Assembly (NCBI RefSeq): GCF_964204865.1
Contig: NC_135257.1
Span: 7,586,151-7,650,150, forward strand
DNA: 64,000 nt
From: Styela clava
Lineage: Eukaryota > Chordata > Ascidiacea > Stolidobranchia > Styelidae
Direction of reading: 5' to 3'
The stretch's first letter is position 1, and every line of letters starts with the position of its first letter. A model generated the notes under the pieces. That model worked only from the letters and a program-made list of their open reading frames with translations, was not told where the DNA came from and searched no databases. Of the stretch, positions 52,731 through 62,808 are shown one piece after another. The translations under genes were made by a program, and so were the position numbers.

Positions 52731-54392
52731 TCACATTGAAAGAACCCAAGTTATCTCTCTCACTGGTGCCAGGAAACGTGTTTGTCTTTCCCAAGTATTT
52801 TTCTCTATGTCATAAGCTTCCACTGGTTCTCCAAAAAAATTGGTCCCCCATATTCCAGAAACAGCATATATTTTGTTGTCGTGTACGAATCCATGACAAT
52901 AGTTTCTAGGCATTGTCATTTGCAAGATGTCGGTCCATACACCAGTGATGGTATCATAGAATTCAGCATATGATAGAACAGTTGTATTTTCACCTCCAAT
53001 AACATAAATCTTGTCATTATAAGTCACCGCAGCAGCACCATATCTAGGAGTCTTCATTGATGCAACTCCTTGCCAATGCATTGTCTTCAGATTCAATTTC
53101 TCAACAGTGTTTAAAGGTGTTTTTCTTAACAGACCACCACAGCTGTATATGCTATGACCAACAGCAGCCAAGGCATTCATGTCTTTTTCTTCAGACATAT
53201 CAGGTAGAGGTGTCCAACGATCCTCTGGGACAGAGTACTTCTCACCTGATGCTGTAGTTTTCCCTGGTGATTCATTTCCCAATCCTATAACATAAATTGC
53301 ACCATCATGTGCAATAGCAGGTGGTCTTGCACCATGATCTTTAAGCATACTTGACACCTTTATCCACATAGCATTTGGATCCTTCGTATATTTGAGTCGA
53401 TATACTGACTTATCATCCGACAAGATGAATATATACGGATCAACATAAACAGCACTATAATTATCACAACCACTGATGGCATCACTGCTTACTATCTCTG
53501 TTTCTTCCCAAACCTTTCTATGGCCATCATACTCTCTGATGAATTCTGGAGATCCATCAAGAACCACAACTTTGTTTTGATAGGATGGAGCAACTGTCTG
53601 ATCACAGCTCAAAGAAGAGACTTTGAGATGAGATTTGAACACAGACAAAGCTGTTTTAGTTAGACTTTCTGAGCTCGAATTGATGAGAACTTCATTTTCA
53701 ACAAGATGTCTTCTATAAGGCAAACCCATGAGATTCAGATCAACAAGCTGTAGTAGTTCTGGAAACAGCTCTTTTCTAGGCTTGATGTCATATTCAACCC
53801 ACTTTATGATTGCATCACAAACTTGTTCTTCACGAGTATCCTTATTTTTCTGTGATGAAACCAAATAAATCAAATACTCTGATTCAAGTTGCAGGAATGC
53901 AGTAGTTTTCATGATCGCAACAAAGTGATCAATAGCATACTTGTCACATTTTTCATCCAAATCCTTGAAATCATATTTTCTGGCCAATTGCTTCGAAATG
54001 AAAACATTCTCTCTGCTCATTTGTTCAGTAAGATGTTTCAATATGTTAGTCACAAGTCTATGAAGTTGGAAAACATCAGCAGTGTGGTAGACTTCTAATA
54101 TATCATCGTTTTCAAATGATGCGATACCAGTGTAGATGTAAGCAATGCATATTCTAACAGCTTTGATTTGAACATCTTGGATTTCAACTGTTCCTTCCAT
54201 GCTTTCTTTTGTGTCATGGCTGAGCATTGCCCGAAAGTAATCAGAATTTGCAGCAATAACATTTTTGTGTACAGGAAGCTTCTCCTCTTCAACTACTATA
54301 ACAAAATCACAATAAAGCCCATATTCTCTCAAATTATTTATCCTTTCCAGTGAGGAAGACTGGTACTCGCTGTCCGCTATAACAACTTCCAT
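52731..54392 (-). CDS. BTB-BACK-Kelch (KLHL-family) protein, single exon
   Basis: A 553-residue protein, probably a substrate adaptor of a Cullin-3 ubiquitin ligase. BTB about 20-125, with CDFVIVVEEEKLPVHKNVIA and SDYFRAMLSHDTKES; BACK about 130-240, with ARKYDFKDLDEKCDKYAIDH and AIIKWVEYD; then about six kelch repeats (IYVIGLGNES, IYSCGGLL, GVASMKTPRYGAAAV, KIYVIGGENT, NKIYAVSGIWG), which form a beta-propeller for substrate binding. The open frame extends two codons upstream to a TTG, but the first ATG, with a G after it, is at 54,390-54,392, and I use that. The coding region has no intron. Many KLHL genes exist, and I cannot assign this one to a named vertebrate member. Confidence 0.93.
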   Translation of the reverse strand: MEVVIADSEYQSSSLERINNLREYGLYCDFVIVVEEEKLPVHKNVIAANSDYFRAMLSHDTKESMEGTVEIQDVQIKAVRICIAYIYTGIASFENDDILEVYHTADVFQLHRLVTNILKHLTEQMSRENVFISKQLARKYDFKDLDEKCDKYAIDHFVAIMKTTAFLQLESEYLIYLVSSQKNKDTREEQVCDAIIKWVEYDIKPRKELFPELLQLVDLNLMGLPYRRHLVENEVLINSSSESLTKTALSVFKSHLKVSSLSCDQTVAPSYQNKVVVLDGSPEFIREYDGHRKVWEETEIVSSDAISGCDNYSAVYVDPYIFILSDDKSVYRLKYTKDPNAMWIKVSSMLKDHGARPPAIAHDGAIYVIGLGNESPGKTTASGEKYSVPEDRWTPLPDMSEEKDMNALAAVGHSIYSCGGLLRKTPLNTVEKLNLKTMHWQGVASMKTPRYGAAAVTYNDKIYVIGGENTTVLSYAEFYDTITGVWTDILQMTMPRNYCHGFVHDNKIYAVSGIWGTNFFGEPVEAYDIEKNTWERQTRFLAPVREITWVLSM

Positions 54393-55006
54393 AATCAAAT
54401 TTTAATCATCCAATAACAGACTGAAGATATGAGTTTTCAGTATGAATTACATTGAAACTTATATATAGTTTTAAAATTTGATCTCAGTGATTTAAAAGTG
54501 AAGAACACGCTACTCAGCTAGTAAAGATGAGACAATGTATGTAGGCTATATGATACCGTACTAATATTATATTAAATTGGTATTTCTTTCCTTTTAGCAA
54601 CCATATCAGCTGCAGCCTGCAGGCATACAAAAACGCCTCTCATAAATTCCATTGTTAAATATAAATCAAATCAAACGCAAAGCGCAATTCAATTTCAAAT
54701 AAATACAGTAATGTATCCCAATTCTCAGTATTCATGAGAGTGTTCGAAGTTGCGGTACAAAGCATTAATTATGGAATTTGAGTGTACAATTTTTAGGTGA
54801 CCCAATATCTCAAACACTATAATTGTTACTACAATAATATATTCATTTTTATGAACTATTGAACAATAAGCAACTTTAAACGAGTTGACTCTTCCACCCA
54901 CTATAAGTGGACAAATGTTTAATTCAGATGTTATTTGTATATTTGTTTCATCATCTTCAAATGTCATGAATTGATTCAACAGTAAGAGTGTCATAATGGA
55001 CTATAT
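54393..55006 (-). promoter_or_regulatory. 5' flank of the Kelch gene
   Basis: AT-rich sequence upstream of the Kelch start codon, presumably 5' UTR and promoter. No convincing TATA box, CpG island or upstream exon was identified. The perfect CRE at 56,544 may belong to a more distant promoter of the same gene. Confidence 0.35.
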
Positions 55007-55106
55007 CAGGGATGGCGAACCTTTTTTAATAAATGGGTCAAAAATTACATTTTTATTGTGGTAAAGAAGAATGTGGATCATACATATTTAATCAAAGCCA
55101 TCCCTG
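55007..55106. mobile_element. 100-bp miniature hAT-like element
   Basis: Begins CAGGGATGGCGAACC and ends AAGCCATCCCTG. Flanks GACTATAT (54,999-55,006) and GGCTATAT (55,107-55,114) form an 8-bp target duplication with one mismatch. The body is only AT-rich filler, so this is close to the minimal transposable unit. Confidence 0.78.
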
Positions 55107-55487
55107 GGCTATATGGTACTGTAATACAGTAATAATTGATATGGGTAATGCAGTAATGAAGCACTCAGTACCCATATAGTGGCTATGGTCAGCAAGTAAT
55201 GGTACATGAGTTGTTATGACAGTGTGAATCAGTGGCAGAGTTGTAGTATAAACCAACAAATACTATATTACTGTATTATAGACACTCGCAAACTGCCCAA
55301 ATTCCAATTGTCAGATTCCAGTCGATCAATCTTAATTTGAGCTTTGGTCTTAACGAATTAACATTTCCAATGGTGAATTTCAACTAAAAAGTTTTTTCAA
55401 ATCATATAAACATTATAAGTTTCAACTCCTAATCAACAATTCAAAAATATGAGAATGAAAAAAAATTATTTACACACCAAACAAGAA
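55107..55487. other. Intergenic DNA
   Basis: AT-rich stretch between a mini hAT-like element and a degraded SINE. Nothing recognised. Confidence 0.5.
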
Positions 55488-55790
55488 TAGGATTAGACGT
55501 TATTTTATACCGGGGACTGGGGAGAAGTCGATAACAAGGTATAATCATATGACATACCATGGTCTACGTCCGGTTACCAGTCCATGTCAGGTACCATGTG
55601 AAAAAAGTTACCTAGTTAATTGTTTCAGATGCATGAACTTTATGGTGGAAGAAGCCGTAATCGACCAGCAGCTCCCTATGGCTGTATGGCGATGAGAAGT
55701 CCAGCAATCCTCCCACACATAATTATCCCCATGGGATTTAAACAAACCTTCAAACACACACTGGGTGCATCGATGATTATGCCACAGTGA
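55488..55790 (-). mobile_element. Degraded tRNA-derived SINE copy
   Basis: Shares the order of landmarks with 56,988-57,328: AATAGGATTAGACG, GGGGAGAAGTCGATAA, CCATGGTCTACGTCCGGTTA, CGATGAGAAGTCCAGCAATC and CACACATAATTATCCCC. Internal pol III boxes are worn away. Same orientation as the other two copies. Confidence 0.6.
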
Positions 55791-56987
55791 AGCAATAAAA
55801 AGGACATATTTTATACCAGTGCTCTTCTATTATAACAATAAGGATATATAGATTTATGAAAAACTATGACAAAAAGTCCTTCAAATCAAGGGGGATTCCT
55901 GCATTTGCAGATTTAAACTTAGAAAAGTGGGTATAAGTATCGTTACCTATTCTAAAACCAGCATACAGGCATAACAGACAGACAGAAAATAATCTAAAGA
56001 AAAGGAATAAGAACTGATTATGGAATTTAGATAACTAGCAAAGCCTTAGGGTTTATTAAAAAAATGATTGATAAATACAGAATGTGGTACATGTTCACAC
56101 ACCTAAAAATAAAATAACTTCACACACACTCCACTCACACAAACATGAAACCATAGACAGACAGAGATAACATATAATGGAATTTTAAAAAAAACATAGC
56201 AAACTAAGGACAAATTAATTTGTAAACAAAAAATCAAATCAATCTGCAATCAAATACTAAAAATATGTCCCCACTTTTGCTATTATTACAACTTTCATCA
56301 CTAGGCTAGCTATACCTACCAAAGTGACTATAACCACTTTGTCACTTTGACCGGTACCAGTATGCCAATTTATTGTATTTTTTCAGATCAAACGTCGAGG
56401 AAAGGCGTGACGTTGCTGGCCAGCCATACACTGTAACAGCAAATGGTCAAACCCATAATAGCAGTAATAGTCACTCTGGTCAAAAAACTATTCAGTTAAC
56501 CATGAACAAACCCCTCCTGAAACTTTTCTCCGTTGTGTTTATGTGACGTCATCGTGATTGAAGGTTGGGCTATGTTTCTTCGGCTCGACTACTGACTGCA
56601 TGGTTGGTGGGGATTTCGTGACTGAATTTAAAATTTTGTGATCGGGTTTTTATTTTTCTAATTTGGGAGTTATTTAGAATTTAAAAAAACTTGAACAGCT
56701 AACACATATAAACTATTAGTACACATATTCATATTTGTAATATGGGCGCCTAAATAGAAGCGCATCAAGACTGCCATCGTGAATGTTTCTAAATCCCCAA
56801 AATTCTTCTAGTTAACCATTGCGAATTATTATGATTATTATGAGTATTTCGATAGTAATTTCGCGAGTTTTGCAACTGTTCCATATCTATCATTTTGATC
56901 TGAAATATGTAATCACGTGTCATCTAAAAGACTGATAGCTATAATATGGCTAATGAGGCGAATGTGAAAGTAAAATTTAACGAAAGT
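55791..56987. other. Intergenic DNA with a perfect CRE
   Basis: Mostly AT-rich, no coding region recognised. It contains TGACGTCA at 56,544-56,551 inside a less AT-rich stretch (about 56,510-56,610), a candidate distal promoter for the Kelch gene on the minus strand. Confidence 0.4.
56544..56551. promoter_or_regulatory. Perfect cAMP-response element
   Basis: The palindrome TGACGTCA is the canonical CREB/ATF site. Its neighbourhood (about 56,510-56,610) is richer in CG than the flanks. Function is inferred from motif and position only. Confidence 0.35.
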
Positions 56988-57328
56988 TAGGATAGAATAG
57001 GATTTACATATTTATCCCAAGGGAGGGGAAAGCCGATAAGACGGCTCAACCATATGGCGAACCACGGTCTCTCGTCCGGTTACCATTCCATGTCGAGGAT
57101 GGGATTAATTAGTTATTTGTTTTTGAAAGCATGGACTTGATGGTGGAGGAAACCGTAACCGACCAGCGGTTACGTGAACCACCCTACGGCGGCGAGAAGT
57201 CTATCAATCCTCTCGCACATAACCACCCCGCATGGAACTCGAACCTGCGAACCCACGCAGAGTAATCAGAGGTGCGGTGGCGAGCGTATTCCTAACGCTT
57301 AGCACGATGAGCTACAACGCCGCGCCAC
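56988..57328 (-). mobile_element. tRNA-derived SINE, best-preserved copy
   Basis: On the minus strand it begins GTGGCGCGGCGTTGTAGCTC and carries an A box (TAGCTCATCGTGCTAAGCG, 57,296-57,314) and a B box (GGTTCGAGTTCC, 57,234-57,245) about 50 bases apart, as in a tRNA gene. The unrelated body (CTCTCGTCCGGTTACCATTC on the plus strand) and a short AATAGGAT-type tail follow. Two decayed relatives are at 25,470-25,790 and 55,488-55,790. The head does not fold as a clean tRNA, so it is not a tRNA gene. Target duplications were not resolved. Confidence 0.75.
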
Positions 57329-57660
57329 GTATTTCGGTACCGTGTACAACTGTACAGAAAGTGCTAGCCTTTTGAAAATGCTATTAGTAAGTCAGCCGAC
57401 ACATACTGATGAACAACCACGATGCCGCAGTCTCAATTTTTTAAATATGAATTATTTGGGATTTTTTCGAGATTTCGGCAATGGAGCTTTAAACGCATTT
57501 GGGGAATAAAATCAAAAAGTCAATTTTATGCATTACATTAATGATTACACAAAAGTGGCTTGAAAAAAAAACAATATAAACGAGCCAATGAATGCTATGG
57601 AGAATTTTTTTAACAAGGGGGCATCGAGATTAAGGGCCCATTCACATCTGTTCACACCAC

Positions 57661-57795
57661 TGCGTTGACGCACCTTCAAACCTTGTTTGTTTAACTTAAT
57701 CGTGCGTTGCTGCGTTAACGCATCATTTTGACGCACTGCGTCAACGCAACGAATTCTCGAGGACACATTCTTTTGCGTTGACGCGATGCGTTAGT
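57661..57795. repeat. Left subterminal motif array of the Harbinger element
   Basis: TGCGTTGACGCA, GCGTTGCTGCGTTAACGC, GACGCACTGCGTCAACGC and TGCGTTGACGCGATGCGTTA crowd into about 135 bp. Several are palindromes. The right array is at 60,285-60,375. In this superfamily such subterminal sites bind the Myb-like partner protein. Confidence 0.7.
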
Positions 57796-57960
57796 CGAGA
57801 TTTGAGTTGGATTCAGGTGCTTTGTGCTGTGGTTTGGCGATGACTTTAAACAAAAATCGACGATTGAGTTTACTGTTGTGGTTGAGAAAACGGGAGGATA
57901 AAAAAGAAGATGGAAAATAAGAAGGTGGTGAGGCCATTCTATTTTGCATAGAAGAGAAAC

Positions 57961-58078
57961 TAGAGGTAGGTACCGCTTACCGATGCAGAACCGGTACTGA
58001 CTGTACCGGTACGTGTACGGTACACTGGTACGGCAGCCCTGGCACCAGTGCCGGCACCGGTATGCCTGTACCATACCG
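57961..58078. repeat. GTACCGG-rich low-complexity patch
   Basis: GGTACCG, ACCGGTAC, GTACCGGTACGTGTACGGTA and GCACCGGTATGCC recur within 120 bp, giving many short palindromes. It lies inside the Harbinger element, between its left array and the transposase remnant. Confidence 0.55.
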
Positions 58079-58414
58079 TATTTGCAGTGGTTTGTAACAA
58101 AAATGAAATTGCTACTTGCATGGTTCTAGGTTTATCTGTTAAGATAACAATGCAGGCTCCCTGTACTATAATTACAAGAAAACATATAACATTGTGCTCC
58201 TGGCTATTGTTGATGCTTGGTAAATATTAAACCTGGTTTTGTATCATTCTAGTTAGTATTTATGAAATGAATTTTGTTACTTACCACTCGTGGTTGCTTT
58301 ATATGAATGAATAAATTGAAAACACATTATCTTCTATTATGATTGTGTGGATTCTACATAGGCATTTAATCCAAACAGTGCCATCAAAAACTCAACGAAA
58401 TTTATATTTTTCAG

Positions 58415-59200
58415 TTATAAATTCCTTGCAGTGGTCATCGGCGCTTACGGAAGAGCAAGTGATGGGTGAATATTTGCAAACTCATGTTTTGGACATCGCC
58501 TGCAGAATGGAACCTTGAGTCTACCCTCACCAAGGTGTTTATTTAAGCTAATACTTCGCTTAGACTTAATGACTGTTGATGTTTTTTTTCTATAACGGAA
58601 CAGGTTTTAATTTTCCTTTACATCCAGTTAATATCTAGTTTGAGCTGCTTTATTAATAATGTAAAACAGGCTGATCATTCTTACAGCTTATTAATAACCC
58701 ATAACAATAAAGCATGTTTATGCAGAAAAATCTCCCCTAAACCTCATTTTGTATTTCCGTCTAACAGGGGCATATCTATTTTCAGGCCATTGCCATTAAC
58801 GAATGGGCCAACCGTTACCTTTGTTTTCCTTGGTGATGAAGCGTTTCCACTGAAAGAATATTTGATGAGACCATTTCCTGGCAATGGTCTTTCGCAAGGG
58901 AAGAAAAATTTTAATTATCGCTTATCACGCGCAAGACGAATGGTGGAAAGCACATTTGGAATATTAGCCAATCAGTGGAGAGCTTATCATCACCGACCAA
59001 TACCTTTGACATGCTGCCTCCACAATTTTTTGAGGAGAGATGTTGATGGAGCTGCAACAGTTGACGAAGATGTGAGAGTGGTCACTCAACTGCTGCATGA
59101 CATACCCGGAAGTGGTGGCCTTGCAACACAGAACGCTCGCTCGGTTTGCAACTACTTTTCGAGGGAAGGTGCTGTGCCCAGGCAAAGGCACCATTGCTGA
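58415..59200 (+). pseudogene. Harbinger transposase remnant (HARBI1-like)
   Basis: Two exon-like pieces remain. The first, after a TTTTTCAG acceptor at 58,407-58,414, reads YKFLAVVIGAYGRASDG and then hits an in-frame TGA. The position where this family has its first catalytic Asp holds Val. The second, from about 58,786 after TTTTCAG to the stop at 59,198-59,200, reads [20 protein letters not shown], then [20 protein letters not shown], carrying the second Asp (GDEAF) and the Glu (VESTFG) of the DDE triad. The N-terminal helix-turn-helix region is absent. With a missing catalytic residue, a nonsense codon and a lost 5' end, it cannot encode an active enzyme. Confidence 0.82.
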
Positions 59201-59593
59201 TCTTTGAACAAATGTTTGGACGATTAATGAAATAGAGAGGTGTCACAAGTCCTATACGCTAGTAGTACAAATAGTTCGAACAAATGTTCTCAAATATTTT
59301 TATATTTCCCCAAATTCAATATTATACAATAGCTCGTGGATTCTAACTTTCGCCAGTTAAAACCGTTGTACTGGTAGCCTGCATAGAATAGAGTATCTAC
59401 CAGGCGTCTTGCAAACTTTTCAGCATCAATACTTTCTGTATGTAAATAAAGGCATGATTATTACATTGAAAATCTGTTGTGTGACACAAAAAGGTTTAAG
59501 GGCCTTAGAATTAAATACCTTTGTTGACAACACTCATTATAGTTTCATCAGGGTCCGGTTGTTTTGTAAATGGACCTTTACCAGATGCTGATG

Positions 59594-60080
59594 TCATCCA
59601 ACTAGGTCTTCAGCTTCGTCATTTATTTGCATGTTATCTGCATCTTCAAGCACCACGAGGGTGACGTCTTCGTCAACATTTGAAGACGTTCTTTGAAACA
59701 AAGGGAGTTTCATTCCGTAGGCTAGAGATTAGCAATATTGTTGCATCTGTCACATAAACAAATAATACATACGTTCTAAAGTAAACATGTTCATCCAAGA
59801 ACTTCAGCATCTCCATAAACTTCCACGCGCTGCTGCCCCACTCCTCGTAGCCTCTATTTCCTTTAGCTTCTCTTTTCTAAATCTATCCTTCGTTGACCTC
59901 GATTTCTGCATGGCTACTCATATTCTTATCGCTTCTTCTCAGTGCCTCAGCTACCTCTTCCCACGAATTTCCTTTTGCAACTGCATCTCTGTAAGATGCT
60001 GCTTTTACAGCATAAAGACACTCCCGTGCGCGAACCTCAAAATAAGCTGCTTTAAATCCATTTTTTCTCAATCTGTAATA
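59594..60080 (-). pseudogene. Harbinger-associated MADF-domain protein remnant
   Basis: The minus strand encodes CLYAVKAASYRDAVAKGNSW and EEVAEAL, the core of a MADF (Myb/SANT-like) domain, after an acceptor-like TTATTACAG. The upstream part of the domain lies in another frame, and the downstream part (KFMEMLKFLDEHVYF, then DEDVTLVVLEDADNMQINDE) also lies in shifted frames, so at least two frameshifts or missed introns break it. In PIF/Harbinger elements this second protein brings the transposase to the nucleus and to the subterminal sites. Confidence 0.7.
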
Positions 60081-60284
60081 ATCATTGTAACGTTAAATTA
60101 GTAGCGTTTTGAAAAATAATAACTAGTACTAGTGTATTATACAACAACATTATACATTCGCCAAAAAGTCTCAAATTTCCTATCAAAAGTACAGTGTGTC
60201 TTACCAACCCACTGCAGGTACACAGTGCCTATATAGTTGCTGAACTAGCGTGATTACTACACCCGGAAAATCTGATCTTTTGAC

Positions 60285-60375
60285 ACAAAATGCGTTGATG
60301 CATCGCAGTGTGAACAAGTTCAACGCACTGCGTTTGCGCCTGCGTAGAAAACTAACGCAACGCATTGCGTTGGTG
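60285..60375. repeat. Right subterminal motif array of the Harbinger element
   Basis: AATGCGTTGATGCATCGCA, CAACGCACTGCGTTTGCGCC and AACGCAACGCATTGCGTTGG mirror the left array at 57,661-57,795. GTGTGAAC near 60,311 also repeats the terminal sequence. Confidence 0.7.
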
Positions 60376-60604
60376 TGAACGGGCCCTAATAAGGACAAAT
60401 CGAGATTTATCTTGAACACTGCCATTGTACAAAATATTTACAATATACAATACAAACACACAAGACGAAAATTCAGTTCAAAACTTTAAACGAGGTTCGA
60501 AAAGCAAGACATAAGAGTACTACATGGGCAATCTCACACAGATAATATATATGGTTTTTAGCTTTCGTTAAATGAACAAAACATAGCTCAAGATATTAAA
60601 TATA

Positions 60605-60759
60605 TGAATTGCTGGATAATACTGGATGATGTTTACGAATATATTTGTTTATTATATGTAACTATGTTCTATGATTATTATTTTTTCATCATTTATTTAT
60701 TTTTACAAAACTGTTATGAATCCACAACGTGGACCTTAAAAAAAAAAAAAAAAAAAAAA
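60605..60759 (+). mobile_element. Short retroposed insert with poly(A) tail and 14-bp target duplication
   Basis: AGATATTAAATATA occurs exactly at 60,591-60,604 and again at 60,760-60,773, directly after a run of about 23 A (60,738-60,760). The 155 bp between them is a poly(A)-ended sequence finishing ATGAATCCACAACGTGGACC. This is the signature of target-primed reverse transcription: a heavily 5'-truncated LINE or a fragment of a cellular transcript. An intact tail and perfect duplication mean it is recent. Confidence 0.85.
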
Positions 60760-60773
60760 AGATATTAAATATA

Positions 60774-61383
60774 AAATGTGGTAAAATCAAATTGTTTACA
60801 GTTTACACTAACCAACGAGCACTAACCAATGAGAATATATACGCATTGCACTAACCCATTTATAATTTTTATGATCTTTTTGTTACTTTTCCTATAATGT
60901 TTAGTAAATCGTTTGCTTTTGGGAGTTAATAGTAAGTAGATAGTACAGCAACATACATATATTGATCAAGTTGAACAGGACACGGGATACCGTACCACGC
61001 AACGACTAAGGTACCACGGGAGAATCTTGCTTGTGAAATGGAGGACAGGGAAAGTTGGAAGAAGATAGTCATAGCAAATGTTCAACCGCGGTCGCAAAAG
61101 AGCAAGAGAGTTACCGGTAGTAATATAAATTTACATCGCCAGTAGGCTGAATACCCTGAAATGAAATGCGAATAAATTACGGTGATGTACCGTAACTGAT
61201 TTTTTCCAACGAGATTTTTTCTGATGCTTCACAGAATGGAATTTTCAATAATAAATGAGATAATAAATTATGACACATACCTGCACAAATAAGAAAACAA
61301 ACATGGGGTCTAGCGAAGATAACGCCAAACAACCGCCGTAACTGCTTGAATAACGCCAAACAGGAATATGGTGTGGAATTTTT
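60774..61383. other. Intergenic DNA
   Basis: No coding region recognised. It may include the 5' UTR of the LINE that follows, whose 5' boundary I could not place. Confidence 0.4.
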
Positions 61384-61446
61384 ATGATTTGAAAAAAAAT
61401 TAGCTACCTCCATATCGGTACACAGTACACACACTTCTGGAGCGCC
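61384..61446 (-). mobile_element. End of a MITE related to those at 25,150 and 26,283
   Basis: TTAGCTACCTCCATATCGGT, then ACACACTTCTGGAGCGCC, matches the right end of 26,283-26,491. The opposite end was not found, so the copy may be truncated. Confidence 0.55.
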
Positions 61447-61706
61447 CAATTTTAACTAACCGGGTATGTTTCATGCCAAATGGAGTGTACCGTAGCGTTC
61501 CTACAGGGGTGATAGCACAAAAGTCTCATTATTCGCTGTTTGATTAAGTTTGCAGATATAGTTGACTAGTGTTAAATAATATCATAGCCTATAATGGACA
61601 CTCTAAAAATGGAATGTTGAATCATCTGGTGTTGAATTCGTCAAATGAACTATAACATCTGTTCACAACATCAATCTGACTGTCTGTGGATTCAAGGAAG
61701 GACAAT

Positions 61707-62684
61707 ATGCCATATTCAAGATCAAGCGATGCCCCTCCTGAACCCCCGAAACGTAAAAGTCCAACTGAACGTCAAGCAGCATGTACTTCTTCAGCATCCA
61801 ACTTAACAGAACACAATATATCCAATTTAGTCTCCATACTTGAGAGCACAATTCTAAAGACACTGCGCCTGGAAATACCGGCTATAATTGAACAGCACAT
61901 TGAAAAATTAGCTCTGGATCTCTCTTCAACCACCCCGACCAGCATTGGAATCCAGGAATCTCTATCATCTCTGGATGAATCTATAAAACAAATGAAAACT
62001 CAGTTATCCTCGATCAATGTCATTAAAGATGAGGTTGGAGAAATAAAGACAAGCCAAGAATTCATTGCCAGAAAGTTTGACGAACTTAATGCCAATTATG
62101 ACAAACTGAGCACCATCACAGTTAAAAACACCCGAAGAATTCGTCAACTTGAAAGTATTGTGGAAGAACTAGAAGAAGAAATAGATATCCTTACTGAACG
62201 CCAATACGACCAGGAGCGTAGGTCAAGGCTGGATAATTTAGAATTTCACAATATACCCTACTCGCGTGATGAAGATTGTGAAAAATTAATTATGAAGGTA
62301 GCAGCACGAATAAATGTACCGCTGCAATCATCTGACATATCAAACTGTCACCGGATGTCAAAAGAAAACAACAAAAAGCCTTCACCAATTATTGTTAAAT
62401 TTGTACGCAGAAAAACAAGGCATCAAATTCTAAAAAATCGTCGCCAACTGAGATCGGCCAATTTTCATGAAGATTTTCAGCATTTTACAAGATCTACTAG
62501 AATATTCATCATAGAAAACCTTAATGACAATAACAAGGACTTATTTTTTAAAGCAAGAGATCTTAAAAAAGAATGTGGATATAAATATCTATGGACACAT
62601 AATGGAAAAGTTTTAATAAAAAAGAACGAAATGACAACTACCATCCCCATCAATAACGAAGATGACCTTTCTCTCATCAAGTAG
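61707..62684 (+). CDS. LINE ORF1 protein (coiled coil plus RNA-binding region)
   Basis: A 325-residue intact frame from the ATG at 61,707; the open frame extends seven codons further to a GTG. A basic Pro/Ser-rich start (PPEPPKRKSPTERQ) leads to a helical region with heptads, ending VEELEEEIDILTERQYDQER, about 60-180. Then come RSRLDNLEFHNIPYSRDEDC and PSPIIVKFVRRKTRHQIL, which match the RRM-like part of L1-type ORF1 proteins. ORF1p coats the retrotransposon RNA as a chaperone. ORF2 starts 124 bp downstream in another frame. The intact frame suggests recent activity. Confidence 0.85.
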   Translation: MPYSRSSDAPPEPPKRKSPTERQAACTSSASNLTEHNISNLVSILESTILKTLRLEIPAIIEQHIEKLALDLSSTTPTSIGIQESLSSLDESIKQMKTQLSSINVIKDEVGEIKTSQEFIARKFDELNANYDKLSTITVKNTRRIRQLESIVEELEEEIDILTERQYDQERRSRLDNLEFHNIPYSRDEDCEKLIMKVAARINVPLQSSDISNCHRMSKENNKKPSPIIVKFVRRKTRHQILKNRRQLRSANFHEDFQHFTRSTRIFIIENLNDNNKDLFFKARDLKKECGYKYLWTHNGKVLIKKNEMTTTIPINNEDDLSLIK

Positions 62685-62808
62685 GTCTATTGATTATAAA
62701 TATTCATACATTGTATAGTCAAAATAATTTTATGTATTACTCAAACATATATCAAAAATACCGGCCATTTATTTCCAGCCTGGAGAAAATATCTCTTACA
62801 TTTCATAC

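Larger units (their letters stand above)
57634..60386 (+). mobile_element. PIF/Harbinger DNA transposon, decayed, both ends intact
   Basis: The element starts GGGCCCATTCACA and ends TGTGAACGGGCCC, inverted termini matching at 12 of 13 positions. TAA flanks both sides (57,631-57,633 and 60,387-60,389), the 3-bp target duplication typical of PIF/Harbinger. Inside are remains of the two proteins of this superfamily: a DDE transposase (plus strand, about 58,415-59,200) and a MADF (Myb/SANT-like) protein (minus strand, about 59,594-60,080). Arrays of GCGTTGACGC-like motifs lie next to both ends. The total of 2753 bp is shorter than usual because the transposase 5' part is missing. Confidence 0.88.

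Noticed and set aside
54393..54398. Start of the Kelch protein at 54,398
   Set aside because: That codon is TTG. The first ATG is at 54,390-54,392. The same correction was applied to both receptor copies (TTG at 2077 and 9518) and to LINE ORF1 (GTG at 61,686).
57234..57328. tRNA gene
   Set aside because: A and B boxes are present, but the sequence continues into a SINE body and the acceptor stem does not pair cleanly.
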